A stretch of 5,316 nt of DNA. It comes from DRQF01 sp964559135. Its GTDB lineage: Bacteria; Planctomycetota; GCA-002687715; DRQF01. Of this stretch, positions 1 to 5,316 are shown in pieces. The stretch's first letter is position 1. Each line of letters opens with the position of its first letter. The DNA lies in NCBI GenBank assembly GCA_964559135.1, contig CAZLGG010000169.1, forward strand, positions 1 to 5,316, read 5' to 3'. Below the pieces are notes generated by a model. That model was not told the DNA's origin, made no database searches, and worked only from the letters and a program-made list of their open reading frames with translations. The translations under genes were made by a program, and so were the position numbers.

Positions 1-36
1 GTTTCAATTGGCGCCCTTACGGGCGCCTCAATGGAC
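1..36 (-). CRISPR. Leader-proximal CRISPR repeat unit (array continues off left edge)
   Basis: On the minus strand this 36-base unit begins GTCCATTGAG and ends ATTGAAAC, the 8-base 3' end typical of type I and III repeats that becomes the crRNA 5' handle. In between, GGCGCCC and GGGCGCC form a perfect 7-bp stem closed by a GTAA (GNRA-type) tetraloop. Cutting one base below the stem would leave the handle AUUGAAAC, as expected of a Cas6 nuclease, and a Cas6 domain is encoded in this operon. The unit lies downstream of cas2 and a leader with a promoter pointing at it, and its handle orientation agrees with that transcription. Only one copy is visible, so spacers and exact repeat length (36 or 37) cannot be confirmed here. 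The call rests on sequence form plus context. Confidence 0.86.
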
Positions 37-71
37 TCCCCGCCGCTGGAGGGTGGCGGGGACGTGGGCGC

Positions 72-101
72 ATTGTACTGGCTGGGGCGGGGTTAGGTCA
101 A
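72..101 (-). promoter_or_regulatory. Putative sigma70-type leader promoter driving the CRISPR array
   Basis: On the minus strand TTGACC (101-96) is followed after 18 bases by TACAAT (77-72). Each box matches the sigma70 consensus at five of six positions, and this is notable in otherwise very GC-rich DNA. Transcription would start near position 65 and give an untranslated leader of about 28 bases before the first repeat, running in the same direction as the crRNA handle. The match is by eye; no transcript data are available. Confidence 0.7.
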
Positions 102-146
102 GAGGCGGGGAGAGGGGGACTTGGGTGGGGTGCGGAGAGGGTTCGG

Positions 147-162
147 CTCGGGTGAGCCCGAG
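147..162. repeat. 6-bp inverted repeat in the leader
   Basis: CTCGGG (147-152) and CCCGAG (157-162) are exact complements around the four-base spacer TGAG. It could form a GC-rich hairpin in leader DNA or RNA. No T-run follows on either strand, so it is not called a terminator; it may be a protein site or chance. Confidence 0.4.
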
Positions 163-217
163 TGAGTCGCCGCGGGTTTCGGAACGGGATCTCATCATCG
201 GATCGTGGTCGTTCGTC

Positions 218-279
218 CCCCCGTTGCGGTGGGTTCCGTGGGGCGAGCCGCTCCCAACGGGGATGCCGTCGCTCGCCCC
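218..279. repeat. Two interleaved inverted repeats downstream of cas2
   Basis: GGGGCGAGC (240-248) is the exact reverse complement of GCTCGCCCC (271-279), with a 22-base spacer. CCCCGTTG (218-225) is the exact reverse complement of CAACGGGG (255-262), with a 29-base spacer. The two pairs interleave, so they are mutually exclusive as simple nested hairpins but could form a pseudoknot-like or alternative structure. No terminator T-run follows. Function unknown. Confidence 0.45.
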
Positions 280-354
280 TATGACGTTCCTAACTCCCGG
301 GAATCCGTTCCGGTTCACACAAAGGCCTCCGCCGGGTTCAGGGGCCGAGCCGGA

Positions 355-627
355 TCACAGGCAGACGACAGGGTCCCATCCTTCCGGCGGACGCTGCCAC
401 CGCAGACGGTGCCGATGGCGTCCTTCATCGACGGGGAAGAAGCTGAATTCGTCGTCCGCACCGAGGAGGGGACCGATTTCACGTCGGAGCTCCACCAGGT
501 CGTCGGGTTCGAGGTGCAGCTCGAAAACCGACAACTGGACCCGACTCCCGTAGCGCGTGAGGATGCGGGCCACCCGGGACCGACGCCTGTTCGATGTGAT
601 GTCATAGGCCGCGATGTAAAGGCTCAT
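355..627 (-). CDS. cas2: CRISPR-associated protein Cas2
   Basis: This 90-residue protein is the small partner of Cas1 in the spacer-integration complex, where a Cas2 dimer bridges two Cas1 dimers. It has the family's usual length and opens MSLYIAAYDITSNRRR, with the YDI strand carrying the conserved Asp (D9), then the RVARILTRYGSRVQLSVFEL helix-strand stretch diagnostic of Cas2. A ferredoxin-like fold is expected. The ATG at 627-625 is chosen because it sits exactly at the conserved first strand, overlaps the TGA of the RT-Cas1 gene as ATGA (627-624), and has a GGAGGT ribosome site upstream. Longer readings of the frame upstream run antisense-like through the cas1 region and are rejected. The overlap implies translational coupling, so Cas1 and Cas2 are made together. 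It is followed by the leader and array. Confidence 0.95.
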   Translation of the reverse strand: MSLYIAAYDITSNRRRSRVARILTRYGSRVQLSVFELHLEPDDLVELRREIGPLLGADDEFSFFPVDEGRHRHRLRWQRPPEGWDPVVCL

Positions 628-3383
628 GGGTGGGTGAAAACCTCCAGGGGTATCGAGGGATCGAGGAGATGGCGCTTCAGCGAGCGCGCCTGAGAGGCCA
701 GGTGCTCTCGGTACGGCTGGGGGCCGTCGCGATCCCGTGCCCGACACCACATGGCGAACACGGCTTCGATGTGAGCGACCGCTTTGCGCAGCGCCGGACC
801 GCGGATGCGTACGGGGAACGGACCGGAGTCGTCCGGGACGAAGTCGGAGGGCCGGAGCATGGCGCAGCACTTGATGACCGCGCGGTCCATCAGGTGGCGG
901 AAAGGCTCCTGCATGTCGGAGGCCAACGCGTCATGCCCCGTGCGGGGGCGGTGGAAGATGCCGAGCGCGGGGTGAAGGCGAGCGCGATCCAGAGCAATCC
1001 GGGCTTGGCGGTGAAGGGCTGTTTGGGCCAGGTTGAGAAGGATGTTGACGGGATCGGTGGCGTCGGGCGCGACCCGATGGTCGAAACGAAACCGGGAGCC
1101 GATGCGGGAGTTGAAGTCTCGGTACCACATGGCGGCGCCCGCCCCCTCATAGCCTCGGAGTTTCGAGAGGTCCACCTCGTGTTCCGCGCGGGAGGCGAGG
1201 GTGCGGAGTTGTTGTGCCAGGTCGGCACGGCTCCGATGGGACGCGGTTGCTTCGGCGAGCGATGCGTAGTTTTGGAGTTTGGCCACCACCAGGGCCCGAC
1301 TCACCGTGAGACGCCGCTGGCGGTCCTCATGCGCCGCGACCTGCTGTCGGATCACATCCGCCGTCGTCGGCGGGTGGGGAGGTCTGAATTCGCCGCGGGG
1401 CTGCCCATGACGGGTCAAGAAGATGGGGATGCCGCGATCCAGCAAGGCATGAACCGCGGAGCGTTCCAGGCCGACGGGCCCCAGGGCGAGGACTTCGCGC
1501 ACGCGGTCGATGGGCAGGCCCGCGGGTTCGCGACCGTCCTCGTCGCGGTAGGTCAAGCGCCCTTCGGCCGCTCGGAGCGTTGTGGGGCGCGGTCCGACGA
1601 TCAGGGTGCATCGCGGTGAAGGTCGCCGACGTCGGCCCTCGCCCGGCAGACGCGCCAGGTCGGCGGGGGACGAACGGCCTGTCTCTGCTCGGCGCCAGCC
1701 GATGTCCTCGATGCGGTGGGGGGGCTGCCCGGGCCGGGCCGTCCATCGATCGCGGCACTCGAAACGAAACCCCAGAAACTCGAAGGGCTCTCGCAGATCG
1801 AGGGCCCGGGTCTTGTCGGCGTTCAATGTCATGCGCAGTCGCTCGGCGGCCGCCTGGGCCTCGGCGAACGCCGCATCCGCCTCCTCCTTCGTACGAAACA
1901 AGACGATGAAGTCGTCGGCGTAACGCACCAGCGCCCGCCCGTCCTGCTCCATGATCTCGTCGAAACGGTCCAAGAACAGATTCGAGAGGCACGGTGAGAT
2001 GGGGGCGCCGGTAGGGATGCCGACGCCGTCCCTGGGGTTCGGAGCCCCCGCACGGACCCAGGTCATCAGAAGGTGGACGAGTCGCTCGTCCTGGAGATAG
2101 ACGCGAAGCCGCGTCTCCAGCCGAGCGTGATCGATGGAATCGAAGAACTTCTCGAAATCGAGTTTCCATCCGTGGCGAAACCCGCGGAGGTAGAGGCGAC
2201 GGATACGCTGCGCCGCGGTTTTCGTCGAGAGACCGCGGCGGAAGGCGAACGAGGATTCCTCGAAGAAACAGTCCAGCGCCGGCTGGACGACTTCCATCAC
2301 CAAACGCTGCAACGCACGGTCCACCCGCGCCGGGATCGTGAGCACGCGGTCCCCCTTCCCGCCCCGGCCGATCCGCAAGTGGGCATGGGGACGCGGCTCG
2401 TAAGTCCCCAGGGAGATGGCCGTCGCCGCGGCGTCGATTTCACCGCTGTTCAGGTCATGGTCTTGGGCCGCCCGATCCAGGGCGGCGGGCCGCAGGGCGA
2501 GGTCCACGAGGGACTCCGCTCGCAGACAGCCAAAGGGGTCCGTCCCGAGCTCGACGATGCGAAAGGCCCCCAGCCCGAAACGTGTGTTCCCGCCGACATG
2601 GAAGTACTGCGCCAGGACCAGCCAGGGGATGGCGTCCACCGAACCCACATCGACGGTCACCTCACCCATGGTGCCGCCCAGGGACTTCCGGCGGTGATGG
2701 GGTCCCCAGGCGAGGTCGAGCCATTCGGTGCGTTTCTTCACGACCTGCGCCCCCTCGAATCTGGCGGACGCGTCCACGATCACGCCGAGTCCCTGCATGC
2801 GGCGCCGGATATGGTGGAGGAAGGCGCCCGCATCGAAGTAGCGAGCATCGAAAAAGGAATGTCCTGATCGCCGTGCCGCAGAGGGTCGCGGCAACCGCAG
2901 GGGCGACGTGAAGCGGAGAGTCAGAAGACGCTGGCTCTGGAGGGCCGCCATCTCGGCTTCGAAATGCCGGGCGGGTACGGGCTCAGGACGCGAATCCTTC
3001 AGCTCGCGACCGGCGACGAGGTCCTCGACGGAGATGAGATCAAAATTGCCCTTCCATACCCCCCAGGGTCCATCTGTCCGTCGGCCCAGGATGCGAAGGC
3101 CCTGGATGAGCTGGCGGACCTCGGTGGCGATGTCTCGCCCGTCTCCCGCCAACCACGTTGTCCCCAACGCATAGGTGTCGCCGCGCGCCACGCGAACGCG
3201 GCCGGCTTCGGTCACGTCCAGCATGAAACCGTCGGGGACCGCATCCGGCGCTTGGCGTCCATACCCCGCGGCCGCGGCAATCAGTGCGTAGAGAGCCCCC
3301 GCGGGGTAGGGGTGGAGGTACACGGTGGAGCGGGCCCGCAGGACGAACCGAAAACGAAAGACTCTCGGTCGATTCTCGAACAC
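624..3383 (-). CDS. cas1: Cas6-reverse transcriptase-Cas1 fusion protein
   Basis: A single 919-residue protein joins crRNA processing to RNA-capable spacer acquisition. Residues 1-278 are a Cas6-like RAMP domain ending in the glycine-rich loop HVGGNTRFGLGAFRI (262-276); H24 is a candidate catalytic histidine. Residues about 318-541 are a group II intron-like reverse transcriptase: RVLTIPARVDRALQR, motif A with D409 (KLDFEKFFDSI), GIPTGAPISPCLSN (455-468), YADD (488-491), LNADKT (520-525) and FEFLGF (534-539). A short Arg/Pro-rich linker (545-591) takes the place of a full thumb/maturase region. Residues 592-919 are Cas1, with catalytic E746 (LRGYEGAG), H811 (ALGIFH) and D823 (ASDMQEPFR) intact. 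Start: GTG at 3383 has GAGGA nine bases upstream and lies about ten residues before the Cas6 core. TTG at 3464 would add 27 residues but has GGAAGG abutting it with no spacing. Fused Cas6-RT-Cas1 proteins are known, and in Marinomonas one acquires spacers from RNA. Confidence 0.95.
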   Translation of the reverse strand: MFENRPRVFRFRFVLRARSTVYLHPYPAGALYALIAAAAGYGRQAPDAVPDGFMLDVTEAGRVRVARGDTYALGTTWLAGDGRDIATEVRQLIQGLRILGRRTDGPWGVWKGNFDLISVEDLVAGRELKDSRPEPVPARHFEAEMAALQSQRLLTLRFTSPLRLPRPSAARRSGHSFFDARYFDAGAFLHHIRRRMQGLGVIVDASARFEGAQVVKKRTEWLDLAWGPHHRRKSLGGTMGEVTVDVGSVDAIPWLVLAQYFHVGGNTRFGLGAFRIVELGTDPFGCLRAESLVDLALRPAALDRAAQDHDLNSGEIDAAATAISLGTYEPRPHAHLRIGRGGKGDRVLTIPARVDRALQRLVMEVVQPALDCFFEESSFAFRRGLSTKTAAQRIRRLYLRGFRHGWKLDFEKFFDSIDHARLETRLRVYLQDERLVHLLMTWVRAGAPNPRDGVGIPTGAPISPCLSNLFLDRFDEIMEQDGRALVRYADDFIVLFRTKEEADAAFAEAQAAAERLRMTLNADKTRALDLREPFEFLGFRFECRDRWTARPGQPPHRIEDIGWRRAETGRSSPADLARLPGEGRRRRPSPRCTLIVGPRPTTLRAAEGRLTYRDEDGREPAGLPIDRVREVLALGPVGLERSAVHALLDRGIPIFLTRHGQPRGEFRPPHPPTTADVIRQQVAAHEDRQRRLTVSRALVVAKLQNYASLAEATASHRSRADLAQQLRTLASRAEHEVDLSKLRGYEGAGAAMWYRDFNSRIGSRFRFDHRVAPDATDPVNILLNLAQTALHRQARIALDRARLHPALGIFHRPRTGHDALASDMQEPFRHLMDRAVIKCCAMLRPSDFVPDDSGPFPVRIRGPALRKAVAHIEAVFAMWCRARDRDGPQPYREHLASQARSLKRHLLDPSIPLEVFTHP
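640..645 (-). promoter_or_regulatory. Ribosome binding site of cas2, inside the end of the RT-Cas1 gene
   Basis: GGAGGT on the minus strand, a full anti-16S match, lies 12 bases before the cas2 ATG within the last codons (Leu-Glu-Val) of the fusion gene. The spacing is long, but together with the ATGA overlap it fixes the cas2 start and suggests coupled translation. Confidence 0.65.
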
Positions 3384-3392
3384 GAAGGTGAG

Positions 3393-3397
3393 TCCTC
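3393..3397 (-). promoter_or_regulatory. Ribosome binding site favouring the GTG start of the fusion gene
   Basis: GAGGA on the minus strand lies nine bases before GTG at 3383-3381. No equally well-spaced site precedes the in-frame TTG codons at 3464 or 3437, so this site decides the preferred start. The 141 bases between the RAMP gene stop and this GTG otherwise hold no clear terminator or promoter. Confidence 0.5.
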
Positions 3398-3524
3398 GAT
3401 GGGGAAACGGATCATCAAAGAAATCGACGACGAACAACCCCCGCGGTCGCCGGCACCGTGCCAACCTTCCCGCTGGTGGGCCCTTGTCCGCGCCATGGTT
3501 TGTCCGGCATCTTGGCTGCAGCGT

Positions 3525-5303
3525 TCACCTCTGCGGCAACGTGGGCAATCCCGGATCGCTCGCCAAATCTCCCAAGGCGTATCGATGCTCGCCTTTTTCG
3601 TTGGCGACGAACCAACGGAAGGACTCCCCCTCGGGGTTGGGGGGGCCTGGTTGGCCATCTTGGGTGGCACGGGGGTAGTGGGTCGGTCGTTGATCGTCGA
3701 ATCCACGACAGCTCGCGAGGAAGGCGGCGATGAAGGATGTCGCCTCGAATGAGCCATTCTCTGGGGCATAGGCGCGGGCGACGGCGGTCTTGAAGGCATC
3801 GATGGCCGCTTCGACGTCGGCGTCGTCGGCACGGGCCGTGGACTCCCACGATTGGAAACGTTCCGCGTAGTTCCGGCCGCACGTCACCCCGCTGCTTTCG
3901 ACGGTCAGATGGACACTGCCAAATCCCAGTGGCTTGCCCCCTCCGTAGCGGAGATGATGTTTTTCCGGGAGCGTCAGTAGCCACATGAGGGCGCCGAATT
4001 CCACCCTGGAGAGGTTCAGGACATGGAGATCGAAGACGAAGCGTGCGCCGGGCTTGACCCATCCCAGAATGGAGTGATTCTGATTGTCTCGATCGGTCCC
4101 TTGGGAGATCGGACGGCGGTACTCCTGGTAGTGCCCGTTCCTCATGCTCCGAGTCCGGTCCTCCGTGGGGTTGTCCCAGTGCGCCTTCGGCAAGCTCTGG
4201 TGAGGGTAGACCTTGCGACCCCGAAGCCCCTTGCCTTTGGTATATCCGGCTTTGACCTTGGAAAGGCCGTCGTCCTGTGCCTCGCCCGCCGGCGTTTTGG
4301 CGACGTAAAAGCGGCCTTGCTGTGGTTTTGGTTCGGCCAGGATCGCCAAAGGAACGCCGGGGGCGGCAAAGACCTCGGACGCCTCGTCCTTGTCACTCGT
4401 GCAGACGACCGGCCCCACGCGCAGCTGACCTCGTACGGCCCCGGCCCCAGTTGATCCGTCTTTCGGCCCCTTCTTCCCACGTACCCAACCGAAGACCCGG
4501 TCGGCGGGCGAAAGCTCCGCGATCTGCTCGGCGGGCCGGAGAGACCCGTCTATAAGATCCAAAGGAGAACTCGAATGGAGTTTTCGGGAGATCATCACCG
4601 GATACAAGCCTAAGATGCTCCTCTCTTGCCCGCGGTCCGCCGGTGATAGGCGGACGTAGCAAAGAGCTCCATCGTCGAGGTTGAGGCTCGTCTTGTCGTA
4701 AATATGACGCGACCACGCCGTCTTTCCGGGTTCGGGACCGGTGAACTCGGAATACTTGATGTTGTCCTGGCGACGTTGCTCCAGATCTCTCGTGTGGATT
4801 TCCTGATAGTTCCGGATGAGTTCCTGCCATCCCTTGGTGCAATCTGCAGTCAGGGGAAGAACGATCCTTCTGTCCTCCGTGGAGTCGAAGAAGAAGACGC
4901 GCTCGTCATGTTTGCGATTGATGTTTGCGTTCGAGATAGACACCCAGCCCTTGACTTGTCGGAAGTCGTTGAGTCCCTCATGCCACGATCTTCCATTTTG
5001 TCGCTCGCGGAAACGAAACTTCGGCGGCGCCTCGGGGAGCTGTTCATCAAGTTGGCGGATCACGAGAACCTTCCAGTAGGTGAAGTCAGGGCGATGGATT
5101 CGTCTGCGACGATCCCAACGGTGATGTTGAACGAGCTGTAGCCAACATCGAACGGGATCTCCGTGAGAAGGAAGCTGTCCGTCCGAATAACACGGTGCAC
5201 GGCGGTCGATCTTTCCGTGGAAATAACGAGGGAGCCATGCCGCGTACATCGGACCCCCATTCGCGGGGGAACCATCCTCCACCATGCTTGATGTTCCGGT
5301 CAT
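3525..5303 (-). CDS. Type III CRISPR RAMP protein, TIGR03986-like
   Basis: This 592-residue protein resembles the TIGR03986 family of type III-associated RAMP proteins, thought to belong to the crRNA-bound interference complex; its exact role is not established. Supporting landmarks in order: HGDPVRCW (47-54), NINRKHDERVFFF (127-139), RVFGWVRG (269-276), LRGRKVYPH (360-368), the RAMP glycine-rich loop RYGGGKPLGFGSV (452-464), and a C-terminal HYPR (542-545) and FRWFVANE (562-569). The family assignment is from remembered motif patterns, not a search. I see no first glycine-rich (GSSLRG-type) motif that I would expect in an N-terminal RAMP domain, so the protein may be truncated or split. ATG at 5303 is chosen because its A is the last base of a TGA in another frame (TGATG), implying coupling to an upstream gene. 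Frame use between about 5085 and 5235 is unusual (see findings). Rows near 4801-4920 are about 53% GC, lower than in the fusion gene. It ends 141 bases before the preferred fusion start. Confidence 0.82.
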   Translation of the reverse strand: MTGTSSMVEDGSPANGGPMYAAWLPRYFHGKIDRRAPCYSDGQLPSHGDPVRCWLQLVQHHRWDRRRRIHRPDFTYWKVLVIRQLDEQLPEAPPKFRFRERQNGRSWHEGLNDFRQVKGWVSISNANINRKHDERVFFFDSTEDRRIVLPLTADCTKGWQELIRNYQEIHTRDLEQRRQDNIKYSEFTGPEPGKTAWSRHIYDKTSLNLDDGALCYVRLSPADRGQERSILGLYPVMISRKLHSSSPLDLIDGSLRPAEQIAELSPADRVFGWVRGKKGPKDGSTGAGAVRGQLRVGPVVCTSDKDEASEVFAAPGVPLAILAEPKPQQGRFYVAKTPAGEAQDDGLSKVKAGYTKGKGLRGRKVYPHQSLPKAHWDNPTEDRTRSMRNGHYQEYRRPISQGTDRDNQNHSILGWVKPGARFVFDLHVLNLSRVEFGALMWLLTLPEKHHLRYGGGKPLGFGSVHLTVESSGVTCGRNYAERFQSWESTARADDADVEAAIDAFKTAVARAYAPENGSFEATSFIAAFLASCRGFDDQRPTHYPRATQDGQPGPPNPEGESFRWFVANEKGEHRYALGDLASDPGLPTLPQR

Positions 5304-5316
5304 CAAATGAAGTTAG

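Larger units (their letters stand above)
37..354 (-). other. CRISPR leader / cas2-array intergenic region
   Basis: This 318-base stretch separates the cas2 stop codon from the first repeat. No convincing gene is seen in it; open frames on either strand have shadow-like composition. It holds a sigma70-like promoter (72-101), a G-rich tract on the plus strand (84-130), a 6-bp hairpin CTCGGG-TGAG-CCCGAG (147-162), and two interleaved inverted repeats nearer cas2: CCCCGTTG/CAACGGGG (218-225, 255-262) and GGGGCGAGC/GCTCGCCCC (240-248, 271-279). No T-run follows any of these hairpins on the minus strand, so an intrinsic terminator for the cas operon is not supported. By position it is the leader that would recruit the Cas1-Cas2 integrase and transcribe the array. 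Confidence 0.75.

Noticed and set aside
147..162. Leader hairpin as an intrinsic terminator of the cas operon
   Set aside because: Short 6-bp stem with no downstream T-run on the minus strand.
8..693. Plus-strand frames across leader and cas2
   Set aside because: Run through the CRISPR repeat, leader and antisense of cas2; Arg/Ser/Pro/Gly-rich shadow composition and no domain.
630..1619. Long plus-strand open frame (329 codons) opposite the cas1 part
   Set aside because: Antisense to conserved Cas1 and linker sequence; low-complexity shadow composition typical of GC-rich DNA and no recognisable domain.
1327..2169. Second minus-strand frame (280 codons) under the RT region
   Set aside because: Arg/Pro/Ser-rich out-of-frame shadow of the RT-Cas1 frame.
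1761..2432. RT domain as part of an inserted group II intron or retron
   Set aside because: RT is in frame between Cas6 and Cas1 domains, with no intron boundaries or msr/msd-like RNA visible; the fusion architecture explains it.
2073..2867. Plus-strand open frame (264 codons) opposite RT and Cas6
   Set aside because: Fully antisense to conserved RT motifs; no domain or ribosome site of note.
3415..3510. Possible 31-residue minus-strand peptide starting ATG at 3510 in the RAMP-fusion gap
   Set aside because: No ribosome site, overlaps the likely fusion start, and no recognisable feature.
2964..3752. Plus-strand open frame spanning the Cas6 5' end, the gap and the RAMP 3' end
   Set aside because: Crosses two real genes on the opposite strand and shows no recognisable motif.

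Overview
The window carries the adaptation end of a type III CRISPR-Cas locus from a GC-rich bacterium. Every supported gene lies on the minus strand and is read from right to left. The host cannot be named from sequence alone. High GC, strong third-position GC bias and GGAGG-type ribosome sites only say 'GC-rich bacterium'.

Layout in transcription order: (1) a RAMP-superfamily protein resembling the type III-associated TIGR03986 family (5303-3525), whose ATG overlaps a stop codon entering from beyond the right edge, so it is probably not the first gene of the operon; (2) a single polypeptide fusing a Cas6-like crRNA endonuclease, a group II intron-like reverse transcriptase and the Cas1 integrase (3383-624, possibly extending to 3464); (3) cas2 (627-355), coupled to the fusion gene by an ATGA overlap; (4) a gene-free leader of about 318 bases (354-37) with a near-consensus sigma70-type promoter pointing at the array; (5) one CRISPR repeat unit (36-1), with the rest of the array off the left edge.

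The genes suggest an RNA-capable immune memory module. RT-Cas1 with Cas2 would capture spacers, potentially directly from RNA, and insert them at the leader-proximal repeat. The leader promoter transcribes the array, the Cas6 domain would cut each repeat below its hairpin, and the RAMP protein would belong to the interference or crRNA-binding part. No Cas10, Csm/Cmr core or CARF effector is visible, so these must lie to the right or elsewhere. All catalytic residues checked in RT (D409, YADD) and Cas1 (E746, H811, D823) are intact.

The main uncertainties are the fusion-protein start, the identity and completeness of the N-terminal part of the RAMP protein, and how long the array is.
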